Shown here: in pieces, positions 48,098 to 61,158 of the stretch
Numbering within the stretch: position 1 is the stretch's first letter
How the letters are laid out: each line of letters opens with the position of its first letter
Source of the DNA: Labia minor
Lineage: Eukaryota > Arthropoda > Insecta > Dermaptera > Spongiphoridae
Assembly: GCA_963082975.1 (NCBI GenBank)
Contig: OY720347.1
Location: forward strand, 29,653,398-29,717,397
DNA length: 64,000 nucleotides
Direction of reading: 5' to 3'
Notes under the pieces: model-generated
Told to the model about the DNA's origin: nothing
The model's database searches: none
What the model saw: only the letters and a program-made list of their open reading frames with translations
Translations under genes and position numbers: made by a program

Positions 48098-48220
48098 AAT
48101 TAAATAGCTCAGGAGCGACCTAAAGAGAAATGTAATTGCTGTGACCATGGACTTCAAAATTTTAAAATTTTCAAAAGTTCAAAATTTTAAATTAATATAA
48201 AATACAATCAGATAGAGATG
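48098..48220 (+). repeat. Old LINE 3'-end fragment
   Basis: GCTCAGGAGCGACCTAAAGA and AATTGCTGTGACCATGGACT align with the last coding segment of the LINE at 4917-5971, with a decayed GATAGAG tail. Confidence 0.4.
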
Positions 48221-50782
48221 CATGTAATTGAACACAGATTTATACATGTACTGGAAACTAAAACCGTTCTGTATTTAGATTTTAACTTTGGAAGGGGAAT
48301 TTTACTTACTTAAAGAAATTAAATATTCACCTATCCATATATATTTACATAATTAATTATAATTATTTTAAAAATTCAATTCAAATATAAAATTGAATAG
48401 AATTTCAAATCATTATAATAATTATAATATTTAATATATCATTTTAATATTTCATTATATCAATATTTCAACATTGCTTTCTCTTTATTGATGATATCTC
48501 TGAATTAGTATTATATTATAAATATTCTAAAAAGTTTGTTTTATTTAAAATTATTATATAGTATTTGTTATTTATACGTATGAATTTCCATGTATGTGTG
48601 TATATGGTTATTTATGAATATAGATAAGCTGGTAGCGACAGTCCACTGAGAGGGTCCTAATTTTGTAAGGGATAGGGGAACTCTCTTATGCCTCAACAAT
48701 CAATTTCAGTAGCTAGAACCATCACAAGAGGGTCGAAGGTAATAAGCTAATAAACCAATGTGTTCTTAGGCTAAGGTCTATACAAGCATTATATATCTAC
48801 ATATTGCTTAAATATGAGGATCAATAGGCTTCCAAAATGACATATTCAATGAGAACCATAACCAAAATCGGATTTATGACTAAGTTGCACTTAAAAAAAA
48901 AATTAAAAAAAAAATTATAAATTTATAAGTAATAATAAGTAGAAATCTTCACACACAATACCTTTAAATTTGTTAGATTTCAATTTCATTTATTTTAAAG
49001 CTCTAAGTTTGATAAATAAGATTATTAACTATATAAATTTGAATTATTTAAAACACCAGAAAATATGCACATTTATAAATTTTATATCAATAAAGGCCAT
49101 TCTATTTTCATTAGGCTAAAGCTATTTAAAAACTATAAATTCAAATTAATTCTATTAAAGCAGAAAAATATTTCACATTTTTTTTTATGGAGGACTAAAT
49201 ATGTTAAATTATGAATTATAGGATTTAATTTAATTAATCATTATTTTATTCGAAACAAAATAATTAATTATCATGACCTCATGTTAATATTTATAATTAT
49301 TAACCATGCGGAATAATTAAGATAATATAAAAAAAAGAAACATACAACCAAGAATTCGAAAAAAATGCATAACATACATATATTATTATTTGACAACAAT
49401 ATAATTAGATTTTTGGAAAATTACTGATCCATTATTATACAGTAAACAAACAAATATATGTAAATTTAAAATAAATAAACAATGTAAAGAAATTTTATTT
49501 ACTTAATTTTCTTATATCATCATATTATTCTAATACTGGAACATAATTTAAATTTTTCGAATGTATAATCTCATTTCAAGCAATACAATTCAAAATGTAA
49601 AATTCTGTGAATATATTACGAGTTATTATTATGTATAACTATCACAAATCATTTTTATTTTTTTATATTTAAATTAATTTGCATATATAGTATATCTATT
49701 TTTAAATTTTAAACTTCATAGATTTAATATTAAATGATAAGAGTATAAATATAACTCTATTAATTCACAATTTATATAAAGTAATTAAATATATATATAT
49801 CATTTTAGTTTTTTTTTTTATTTTAAATATATTAATAATCTATATTTCAAATGGTTTTATTTTTAAATTTGTTTAATTAAATATTTCTAGTAAAAAATGA
49901 TAAATTGAGAGCACAAGTAAAAAGAAAAGGTGTGCAAAAGAGACAATTATAAAGAAAAGTTAAATAAATAATGAATGATAGGGTTCTGATCTTTATCTCT
50001 GGCTATGTTACAATAAGCATCGAAATATTCAGAGAAGAAAAATTAAAGATAATATTGCTTTTAGAAATTATATTTTCAGAATATATATTATCTTTCTGTT
50101 TTCTTTTCCCGGATTAGTTTGCGATCTACCTCGATGTTGGAATATATAACCCACCTTTAATTTGATCGATATTGAATTTATGAAAAGCCCTAAAGCATAT
50201 AACAACAAAACAAAGTAAGTGAATCAAATAAAAAAAAATCAAATATTCTTAACTTGAATTATTTTTTCATTTGTTAATATGATTTACCTATAATTGATTA
50301 ATTTTTCTAATGACGTTGAATCTTTATATTAAGATTTATCATTCAATTAAATTTTTAAAAATCCAACCAAATATATCTTTATTTCATATCAAATGAATAT
50401 TTACTTACTTAAAAAAATAACTAAAAAATTAATACTTGATTAATTTTGATATTTATTTTTTAATTAATCTTTCTATGTACTTAAATCACTCAGATATTCT
50501 TCGGATATAATTCATAATTATTATAATACTAGTTCAATTAATATGAGAGTTATTTGGACTGGACCTACCCCTATATTACCATCATGGAGTTTCAGCAACA
50601 TATTATAAGTACTTTGATAAACAACTTTATAAATATGTATAAAATTAACTTTGTGTTAGGCATATAGGGGCAAATTCAGAGACATTTTTCCTAATTATAT
50701 GACCATGAGATACTACTATTCCGCATATATTTATTAAAGATAACTTAAATCTTCAATTATCATAAAATAATTATAATGGAGA
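48221..50782. other. AT-rich stretch with one unclassified patch
   Basis: The patch at 48615-48800 is more complex (GGTAGCGACAGTCCACTGAG, AGGGATAGGGGAACTC) but non-coding in all frames and of unknown nature. A second small one is at 50110-50180. Confidence 0.4.
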
Positions 50783-50790
50783 GATAAAAC

Positions 50791-52172
50791 CATGGCCGTT
50801 CCGACCCGGGGGTGCGGGCACCCGGGCGGTAAGCCTAGAGGGGCTGGTACTTATTCATTTTATTTTTTTATTTTTTTTCAATTTTTTCAATATGGTTCTA
50901 AATAAGCGGGAGTGTCCTCCCCTAGACTTTCCCGCATATAAATAGGTATAAAGAGTTGTGAATGAATATTTAGAATGTAATAAAGTGCTACTTCCGGTTA
51001 ACTGATATTTTAAATGTAAAAAAAAACAGATATGGATATAATATAAATATTTTTAATTTTATTTTATTTATAATATATAAGGGCTGGCTGTGACGTCATG
51101 AAGTGCTGGGTGACGTCATATAATTTTAAATTAAGTAAAAACTAATGAAGATGATTTTTCTCGAGGATAAAACCAATACAAAGTGCATAACACGTGGAGA
51201 TATGTCCTCACGTGAAATTTGATATGAAAATAACCCTTCACTTCCTCTCTTCGATCGGCAATACTAGCACTTCCGGTTTCCGGATTTGCACCAAAAGTTG
51301 ATCAATTCATCCTACTGATGTATTAAGTAAATATACCAAATTTCATTAAAATCCGTTGAGCCGTTCAAGCTGTACACATCTCTACGGACGGACATCATGC
51401 TAAAAATACTTTTTTCTGTTAAGAAAATGCATGATTCGTGGAGATATGTACCTAAAAATATCCACAGGTGAAATTTGGTGTGAAAACAATACCTCCCTTA
51501 CTATCGTCGGTCGGTAAAAAGGAAACGCTACTTGTATAGGTAAAATGTCACTTCCGGTAGTCAGATCATGATTAAATTTGGTATCTGAATTTTTTTCATA
51601 TTTTGAAATGTATATACAAAATATGAAGCAAATATCTCGAAGCAAACTGGTACTTTACTTGAAAGGTAAACGCAACCATTGTAGGTAAAGTACCACTTCC
51701 GGTTAACCGATTTTGACGAAATTTTGATAGAAATCTACAAACTGTGAATAATATCGGTGTACCAAATTTCGAAGTCCTAGCTTGATTAGTTTTTGAGTAA
51801 ATTTGCTTACAGACATTACATACATACATACATACATACACACACACAGACATAATTCCAAAATTGGTATTTTCCGACTCAGGGAGGTCTAAAACGTCAA
51901 GATCTATCAAAATCTCGAAGTCGAAATTTTTGACGATTCCAATACTTCCCTTATACGAAGTATGCGGGAAAGTAAAAAAGGTAAAATGTTTTGGCGATCA
52001 GGATCTTCACTTTCGACTTTTTTATAATATGATTCAACTAAATTAACTTAAATTTACTTTATTTAATTTAATTTGTAAATTTTTAACAACTTTGGGGGAA
52101 GGGGTTTGGTTAGGGAAGGGGCGGCAAAATTATTCTCGCACCCGGGCGGCATATACCCTAGGAACGGCTCTG
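50791..52172. mobile_element. hAT-type element interrupted by a family B composite
   Basis: The ends CATGGCCGTTCC and, inverted, CAGAGCCGTTCC are flanked by a perfect 8-bp duplication GATAAAAC. GC-rich subterminal CACCCGGGCGG occurs at both ends. The family B element at 50900-51978 accounts for most of the 1.38 kb, so the original element was about 300 bp. Confidence 0.88.
50900..51978 (-). mobile_element. Family B element with family A sequence, second B[A] composite
   Basis: Same structure as 29488-30728: 3' stem-loop GGGAGgacaCTCCC near 50910, inverted CTTTCCCGCATA motifs, shorter (TACA)n at 51814-51840, and the same truncated family A segment (about 51018-51516) at the same junctions. 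Both CRE-like motifs are intact (51091-51098 and 51111-51118). Confidence 0.65.
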
Positions 52173-52285
52173 GATAAAACAATATTTGTAATATAATAAT
52201 TCTTATATAAATTATATAATAAATTGGAATATAAAAATCAAGATTAAAATTCGTTTAATTTCGTATTTAAATTTTTATATTAATT

Positions 52286-52291
52286 ACTTAT

Positions 52292-52327
<36 letters not shown>

Positions 52328-52328
52328 G
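52286..52328. repeat. (TA)n microsatellite
   Basis: A long alternating TA tract just right of the hAT element. Confidence 0.85.
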
Positions 52329-52870
52329 TTTATTTTTAAAACATGATAGGTTTATTTTTTTACAAGAATATTCATTGTGGATTTGTAGGAGTAATTTTTA
52401 CCATTGAGATAATAGTACTGAAGAATAGATTTAAAAGTAATTGGTAGATATGTTATTCACATATGTGTGTCTGATTGTGGGTATATTAGAAATTGTTTTT
52501 GTAAATGACTGTTTAATTGTATTGAGATCTGTCAATTATTTTCGGTTTGTAAATTAATGCTAAAAGCTGAATATGCCAATCATTCGTTTCAAACAATAAT
52601 AAGAGAAACAGTATAGATACCGAATATGTGTCAAATTTCAAGTAAACAATTCATTTTTCTCAAAATGAGTTAAAAATCATTTAACTGTGGGACAATGTTT
52701 AATAACAAAAACATCAATGCAATCATGCAAATTATTTTTTTAGTATATGGCTTATAATAACATCAATAGAATCAACATTCTTATTATTTTTACATATTTA
52801 CAATTTTATTTAATTTATTTATTTGAATTTATTTAATAACAAATGTAATTAATATTTTCTTGGGATAGAG

Positions 52871-53145
52871 CAGTGATTCTCAACCACTGTGCCTCGGCAC
52901 TATTGTGTGCCGCGAGATTATCAAAATGTGGCGCCAAATTATTACAAATGTAACGAGGCTCTTAAACATTTCTGACTTTTTTTTCTAAATTTTTTCAATT
53001 TGGTCTAGAAAAAAAGGTAAACCGTTTTTGGGACCATTTTTGTTCAAAATGGTAAACTTTTACACTTATCTTTTTCTTTGTGTGACGCCAAATTTGTAAA
53101 CCGTTAAAAGTGTGCCGCGGTAAAAAATTAGGTTGATAATTACTG
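52871..53145. mobile_element. hAT-type non-autonomous element
   Basis: The ends CAGTGATTCTCAACC and, inverted, CAGTAATTATCAACC are flanked by a perfect 8-bp duplication GGATAGAG. The subterminal GTGTGCCGCG blocks are inverted near both ends. It is 275 bp. The CAGTG-TTCTCAACC type of terminus is widespread among animal hAT elements. Confidence 0.9.
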
Positions 53146-53284
53146 GGATAGAGGTAGGAGATTTTATATTTTAATATTGTATGTGGAGTATCAGTCGGGA
53201 TTTGTGTGAAGAATGCCCATATCATACAGTTTTGAAATTTTATTATTATTTGTATTTATTTATTTTAATTTATATTTAAATTTT

Positions 53285-53348
53285 TGTGACCTTGGTGAAT
53301 TTCGAACCATCTTGCCCATGTTTCCAAAGTTCAGTAATATACCTCTTG
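53285..53348 (-). repeat. tRNA-like (SINE head) remnant
   Basis: On the minus strand AGAGGTATATTACTGAAC is followed by a B-box-like GATGGTTCGAAATTC at suitable spacing. The stems are degenerate. Confidence 0.35.
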
Positions 53349-54985
53349 ACAATTATAAATTATAAATAAATATTATATAAAATAAATTAATTGATAATAT
53401 TATTATTATTATATACTATTATATAGAACATTATTTATATTTCAAACCCCTTTGTCTCAAGTTAAAAGTAGATATTAAAAAAAAATATTTTTGTATCTTT
53501 AATTTATCTGTTTATAATCGACTTTTCTTTTCATCAATTTCCCTCGTTCTTTAAATGTCATTGCCTCTATTTTTATTATCATTTCCATTATCACAAATCA
53601 TAATCCTCAAATCCCCATCAACCTCGACGCTGGAAATCTCTTCAATCTTTCCCCTCTTACATTACTTTTACCAAGTCAATTTTGACTTTATACTTATGAC
53701 CCTTTTTGTGTCCCTATCACATATATACACTCAAATCTGAAAAAATATATATACATGTATTTTTATCTATGTGTTCTCAAGATTTATATATATTTGTGGC
53801 TAAAATAATTCATAAATATAAAGCCTTTTTTCTTCTCCTTAAATAAACAGGAGAATGCTTTAAATTGTTTGGAGGTTGGAGAACGTTTGGGATTTTATTT
53901 TATAAAACACACTCAACCTGTTCGATCCATTAATGGTTGATTTATTTATGAAATGTACTTGAGAGAAATTGAAGTATATTTTATATTGTAATTTTCATAG
54001 TTAATATTTTCATAAATTTTTTGAATTATTCTAAGAAAATAAAAATATTTGAATATTATGAATATAATATATATTATATATTTAGTATATAAAATTAAAT
54101 AATAATTGAATATTTGAAAATTAATCAAATGCATGAGTTAAAATATAAAATAAATATATAAGAAAAAATCACTAGAGAAATTATCTAAAGAAGAAATGAA
54201 ATTATTTATTAATATAATTGATAATCTTCATTTAATAATATTTTTTTTTTCTAATTAAGCAAAATATATTCTTGGTATTAATAATATTTAATATTTTCAA
54301 TATTATTAAAATGACCTAAAGAATAATAAACGGACACGGCTAGTACAATTCGAGCGATAAGCTACAAACCAATTCATTGGAAAAAGATAAACAAAATACA
54401 AAGGAAACATTTTATTTATTATTTTTAGTTTGCTTTGCCTAGTGAACATGACAAGACGCCTAGTTGAATGATTAAGCTTTATAAGGTAATTAATAACTAT
54501 ATGCATATATATAAAATTAAAACAATTAATTATTTTATCTCAAATCGCTGTTTTTATTATTCATATTAGTTAATAACAGCTCACAATTTTTAATTTAGAT
54601 ATAATGAAAAAAAATGTAATATGAGCTTAAATAATTGTATAATATTCCTAAAGACAAATGAGAGAGGGAGATTAAGTCTTCGAATATTACCTCATAGATG
54701 TATATAAATATATTATTTACAATTATTTAATACATTTTATATATAAAAATATATTTAATATTGTTATACTAGCAAAAATTATATATAACAATCTAAGTAT
54801 AGGTATATCTGTCTTCTGATTTTAAAAATTGTATGTAAAATTTTTGAATTTTTATAAAATTATAATGGAGTTTTGAGGTATCAATAAAATCAAAATCAAA
54901 ATAATTCAATGATTGAAGATGATTTTGGAAAACATTTTGATATAAATATTATTAATATTATTATTATCAATATTAATATTACAAA
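53349..54985. other. AT-rich stretch, no gene seen
   Basis: No exon, TIR pair or long simple repeat recognised. Confidence 0.5.
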
Positions 54986-54991
54986 CACATA

Positions 54992-55500
54992 TCGTCGGTT
55001 TGGAAGAATACCGTCACAACTCAAAAATTATCATAATTGAGATTTTTATATAAAACTATTGCTTATTGTCAATATATTATGTGAAGGAGTGGCACAAGTT
55101 GTAACTACTGTTAAAATCACCCTATGGCATTTAAAAGTCTCCAATTCCCGCAGTTTTATACGGCCATTCTGTGTAAGGCCGTCACATGTTAGTTGTGCCT
55201 TGATTGTTATTGTAGAATTATATGAAATAGTGTCACATTTTATAAAGTGCCATGATTTGATTTCATAGTTTTGGTGAATACAGTCCTATTTTGTGTTGGA
55301 TTATTGTACAGTATTCAAAAGGCGAACTATTTTTTGGGCAAGAATGTTACATATTTAAATAAGGGGGTGTAAAAGGGTTCGTAAGTGTACATAAATTACA
55401 AATTATTAGTCGAAATCATTTTAATATTGTTTTAATATTTTACAAATTTTGAACTGCTTTTCCTGGAAATCTATTAATTTTTAGTTTTTCAAACCGACGA
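54992..55500. mobile_element. TA-flanked TIR element, family unknown
   Basis: TA flanks the inverted ends TCGTCGGTTTG. The interior of 509 bp is moderately complex (GTGGCACAAGTTG, CGGCCATTCTGTGTAAGGCC) without a recognisable transposase. Confidence 0.6.
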
Positions 55501-55591
55501 TATATAATCCACATATATGATTATTTTTTTTATAAAATAAACTATATTTTTCTTTAATTTATATTTATAATTAAAAGGGTAATTAAAGAAT

Positions 55592-55655
55592 ATCTATCTC
55601 TGGGGCTCTACCGAACTGGAAAGTTCAAACAACTACATTTCTAAAATATATTGAA
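55592..55655 (-). repeat. Very short LINE 3'-end fragment
   Basis: TCTGGGGCTCTACCGAACTG followed by GAAAGTTC resembles the inverted 3' end of the window's LINE family, adjacent to a TATCTATC remnant of its tail. Confidence 0.45.
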
Positions 55656-55659
55656 TATT

Positions 55660-56302
55660 GGATTCGCGTTTTTTTCTATATTCTGCCTCGATGAAAATAT
55701 CTCAACTAATGTTGATCGATTTGGCCTGAACCCGCATTGATATTGTCCTAATATTTCCTCTGCATATGGTCGTAATTTTAATTAAAGAATATGTTATTTC
55801 AAAAATAAATTAATATACTAATATATTCAATTAAAAATAAAGAATAAATTAAATAAAACAAATAATTTAAATGATATTTAATTATCAGTAATATAAATAA
55901 AAATGTGCCTCTATATTATTTTAATAATTTTTTGTGGGAATTGGTAGGATTAATATTAATATATTTTTATATTAATTTTAAAACATTTATGGACAGATTC
56001 TCCGAACTAATGAAATAAATAAGATGACTCTAGAAGACTTTAAATAAATTTTTATCAAAGGAGTTATACCAAAAAATAATATTTGTTTTTTTGAAAAAAG
56101 AAATTGATTGATGATTTGTATGTTGTATATGTATATTTGATAACTATTTATATACAAATCGAAGTATTTTAAGATGAAGGATATTCATAATATTCGGGCT
56201 ATCCAATCTCTCAAAATTCTTAAAACATCAGAAAACAATAAATTTTTAAAATATTAAACGGTAGCTTGGTTAATTAGGTAGTACAATATGATAATAGAAA
56301 TA
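55660..56302. other. AT-rich stretch, no gene seen
   Basis: Nothing was recognised. Confidence 0.5.
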
Positions 56303-56942
56303 AATAAGTTGACCTGTGGCCAGGTCCGAACCGACCGACGGTTTGAAGTAAATTAATTTCCAGCTACAGAAACAATTTCAAATAATTTTAATATATCTAT
56401 TAATGTAATAAAAAACATATAGGCATATAACATAAATATTTTTAATTTTATTTTATTTATAATATATGTAAGACCAGGCTGTGACGTCATGAATGGCTTG
56501 ATGACGTCATATAATTTTAAATCAAGAAAAAACTAATAAATATGCTTTTCCCGAGGATAAAACCAATACAAAGTGCATGATTCGTGGTGATATATAAAAA
56601 AATCTCCTCATGTGAAATTTGGTGTGAAAATAACCCTTCCCTTCCTATCGTCGATCGCTAATACTACCACTTCCGGTTTCCGGATTTGCACCAAAAGTTG
56701 ATCAATTCATCCCACTGATGCATTAAGTAAATATACCAAATTTCATCAAAATCGGTTGAGCCATTCAGGCTGTACACATCTATACGGACGGACGGACAGA
56801 CGGACAGACGGACGGACAGACATCATGCTAAAAATACTTTTTTCTGTTTAGAAAATGCATGATTCGTGGAGATATGTAAAAATCTCCACATGTGAAATTT
56901 GGTGTGAAAACAATACCTCCCTTACTATCGTCGGTCGGTAAA
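56303..56942 (-). mobile_element. Family A Helentron-like element, best-preserved copy
   Basis: On the minus strand: TTACCGACCGACG at the 5' end, a (GTCC/GTCT)n tract at 56785-56820, GAAACCGGAAGTGG, paired TGACGTCA motifs (56482-56489 and 56502-56509), CGTCGGTCGGT, then stem-loop GACCTGgccaCAGGTC and AACTTATTT. This copy shows the whole family structure most clearly. Confidence 0.7.
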
Positions 56943-57625
56943 TATTTGATTTCATCTTGTATAACACAACTTTCATTGACGATATTCAACCGATAATTAA
57001 AAAAACAGGTATTATTATATCTAATAAATTTTAATATCCAAATTTATTATACGTAACAATACAATGCATTTATAAAAACATTTAATCAATGTTTCAAATT
57101 TATTTAATTTGTTTATCTATATATTCTGATTTTATTAATATTTAATATTTAAAATAATCTCTCTATATCTATTCTTGCATTAAAATTATAAATATATATA
57201 TATATAATATATACAGGATTTTTTTGAAATTCATGTATTAGAAAGTTTTTGAAGAGGCTAATTGATCAGTAATGTACATATATATCTATATCTATGTCTT
57301 TCAAAACTTTTAAATTTCAAAACAATTTATAAATTTTTTTTTAAAAACAAATTCCTTAATTGATATACATCTAAAATGGTAATTTAAGAATATCTTATTT
57401 CAATTAAAATATTCAATAATCATTTTATCTACGGCTATATTTTCTTCAAATACTCCAAATTAATTGAAAGAATTTTAAATTTTATTTAAAAGGGACCGAA
57501 TTTTAAAACCTGTATTAGTTTTATATTCTTTAACAAATTTGTTATCGTTCAAATAGAAATATTTTTTTAGTTTTTGATAGCGATTCCCAGACATAGCTTT
57601 ACGAACCATATCCCATATCTTCTTC
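56943..57625. other. AT-rich stretch, no gene seen
   Basis: Nothing was recognised apart from a short (TA)n tract at 57194-57205. Confidence 0.5.
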
Positions 57626-57628
57626 TAA

Positions 57629-57953
57629 AGGTTCCCAAAGTGGTCTATATCGACCCCCAGGGGTCTATGGCAATTTGGGGGTCCATGAAATGAAAATGGG
57701 GGTCTACGATAGTGGATCTCAAGCCTATTTACTTACATTATACTATCTTAAAATTCAATTCAATGTGGCTCAAAAAAAAAAAATAAATAAAAGGTAAATT
57801 GTTTTTCCGGCATGGGTCTTAAAACATTTTTGATTTTTCAATAAGGCTCTAAAAAAAGGTAAAATTTTATTTACAAAAAATCAATTTAGGGGGTCTATCC
57901 AAAACCGAAAAACATGGCAAGAGGTCTACGACACAAAAAAGTTTGGGAACCTA
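57629..57953. mobile_element. hAT-like short TIR element
   Basis: AGGTTCCCAAA at the left is inverted at the right. Subterminal GGGGGTCTA blocks occur at both ends. Flanking 8-mers TCTTCTAA and TATTCTAA match at seven of eight, so the exact ends are uncertain by a base or two. Confidence 0.6.
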
Positions 57954-57959
57954 TATTCT

Positions 57960-59695
57960 AAATCGTCTTCTTAGGACCAATAATTTTTCTCTGATGGCAA
58001 TATTTTGTAATATGATCTTTTAAGAACATCTTATTTCAATTAAAATTTTCAATAATTATGAATATAAACTTTATAAATTAAATTAAATAAATTTAATTAA
58101 ATAATTTAAATAATGTTTGTGTGTGAATTGCTAGATTTAATATTAAATTTTCCTATTCATTGTCGAATATGTATAAAAGGTTCTTTGAAATGTGTGTTTG
58201 TGTGTGTGATTGAGGAATTTGCTTTGCTTTTAATAAATTCTTATAAAAGGTTGTCTACATAAAGATAATTTCTTAGTTTTTGAAAAAAAAATTGATTGAT
58301 ATTTTCTATATACATATAAAGACAGAGATAATTATAAGATGATATGAATAGTAAAAAATAAAATTTATTATATAACCCCTCCATTTAATTTATTAATATT
58401 TCTTAGACAAACCCATAATATTTATAAAACAATATTCGTTGTTAATCAGTGAATTTAGTGTAATGCTATGCAGAAATGAAAGAATATATATGTATATATC
58501 TTAACATATTGACTTATTAAAAATATATTTTTTTTTTCATAAAATGAATTGTGAAACAAATGTGATGTTCCATTGCTTGTTAAGTTATAATTGAGTTTTA
58601 ATCCCTTAATATTTCATGCTTCTAATAAGAAAGTGAAACTAACATGTGAAGCTTGAGAGTGGGTAGTAACGGGATGCAAAACCACCAATCCTTCCATGTA
58701 AAATGAACCTCAAACTGAATTTCCTAAGCTCACCTATGCTTTTCGTTTGAAAATGCTTTATGAAATTGATACCACTTTAGTTGAAATTTTTTTTTTTTTA
58801 TTTAAAGTATCTACTTAAAAATATAACAAGTTTATTATTTAAATATTTTTAATTAATTACCATGCAACAGCAATTAATTCGTCGTATGTAATATAAAATA
58901 TCAAATTATAAATATTGTTCAAATTAATAAATAAACAAAAAAAAAACTTTAGAATCATCAAGATAAAATTTCATGAATACATTTTTTTTTTGTGTACTTT
59001 GATATAAATTCATTTGCCTTCATCTAAATTTAGCTATACGTGTATTTATTTCAAATGTTATCTCTTTTTCATTTTTACAATTTTGATCGTCAGGTGGATA
59101 ATTTCATAACTTTTTTTTTTTTTTAATTTAGGCTATCCATCATCAAAAATGAAATGAACTTTTCAATTAAATATATGTTGTTCAAGCAATCATTTTTTTG
59201 GACCTATTAACAAGTTATTTACAAAAATAAGTTTTTCTTTTGAAATATGAATTTGAAAACAAATATTCTAATATTTATTTATTTATGAATAATGATTTGA
59301 TGTATATTATTACTTTTACTATTTCTAAATAGATTAAAAGGGTAGTCTCTGGAGATGAGATCTACTTCAATCCTGCTCTTACGTGAACTTATGATTTCAT
59401 TACTCACCCATCTTAACATTATCTCTTTTAAATTAAATTAAATTCTTAATTTAAGTAATTTTGTTTTTGTTAATATGTTGATGTTGTTTTTGTTAATATG
59501 TTAAAAAGCCAGGAATATTGTCTTATATTCGGTCGGTGATTGCAGAACGATATGGGTTTATATCTTATATCGCTAATATTTTTATTCCAGCTAGTCAATA
59601 TGCTAGAAAAGTACATTGATAAGTAAACTTAAAATTATCAATTATTCCTAATCAAACAATGTGTTTTGAAATTTGCACATTTCTACTTTAATTGA
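57960..59695. other. AT-rich stretch, no gene seen
   Basis: Slightly more complex patches at 58625-58760 and 59335-59415 have no open frame of note. Confidence 0.45.
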
Positions 59696-61158
59696 AAAAA
59701 AATCTGGAGTGTCTCCACTCGACTATCTTGCATGATATCTTTGAATTGGATTAATTAACATATATTATATTTAAATTTAATTTAAGTAATTAAATAATAA
59801 ATTAAAATTAATAAATAATATTTATTACACCAGCTCATGTTTGGCTGTTTGTCGATGGCACCACGTCACGTGCTGGCGCGTGGTGCCAGTCAACGCGTTA
59901 AAAAATTAATTCCGATACTTTCAGCGATTCAATCCTGAAATTCTATAGCAGTTTTATACAATTTTTAATCATGTGAAAAACTATCAAACATATATCTTTA
60001 TTTTTACGGTCAGTTTAGAAGAAAAAATTTGAAAACATGGTAGGTAAAACCCTTTTCCGAAAGAGCTTCATTTCTCAAAAGTTGATAGAAAACTACGAAA
60101 TTTGAATAATTCCAAATTTCAAACCGTTTTACGTAAATCTGTCTTTATACACACACTCACAGATATTTTTCTCAACCTTAGAGAAAATGACTCAGGGACC
60201 TTCAAAACGTATAAAAACATTAAAATCTCGACATCGGAAATTTTCATGATCGCAGTGGCGCAACCAGGATTTGATCCTGGGGGGGGTTTTGACTAGCCGC
60301 TCCACCTTCCTATGGCGCGCGCCCCCCCCCCCCCCCCGGGCTCTCTCAAAGACAAATTTTCATTAAGATTTTTTTTTATATTAAATATTTAAAAAAGTTT
60401 TGTAAATGAAACACTGATTTTACAAAATCTGGCAAAAAATTTAATTTTGTATTTTATTTACTCGTATTCACAGTTTTAGAAAGAAAATATTTTTTTCCAG
60501 CTATAAGTAAATCATTTTAGCTTTCCTCATGGAATGATAGCTTATACGATGGTCGGAAAATTTTTTCTCTGAGATTTTTCGAGATTTCCACTTTTCAGAC
60601 GGTTCTGAATCCAAAACTGCAAAAAAAAAAAAAAAATTTTGAACCGGCCGGCCGTTCGTTACCGAGATTACGTCTAGACAAAATGAGATATTGTCTTGAA
60701 ATTTGATATTTAGATGATTTTTTTTGGCGAATGATGGGCGGGGATTGGATTGTTTTTGGACAAGATCGGACCTTAAGTAAGGTTAGTTTAATCCCTAATT
60801 TTTTTAAAGTATCAAAGCACATTTTATTGATTTTCTCAATAAATACCGATTTTTATGAGAATTATACTATCGTATTAAATTTATAGGAAATCGAATTTAC
60901 TAAAAGTTTCATTATATTCATTTTTACCTAAACATAATAATAAAGGAGTTATTTATAAAAAAACTACTTTAAGATTTCAAAATCTTTTCGTCCGTCCGTA
61001 GTGGCAGGATATTTTGAAAGAAATCATGTAAAAATCCCTAAGAAAAAAACCCTAAATCAAAAATCCCTGGAAAAAAATCCCTAAATGCAAAAATCCCTAA
61101 GTAAAATATCTCTAAAAAAATAAATCCCTAAATAAAAAATTTCACTAATTTTTTTTAC

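Noticed and set aside
53946-54134. 62-codon minus-strand frame rich in Ile/Tyr/Phe
   Set aside because: This is typical of random AT-rich sequence, with no motif or conserved feature.
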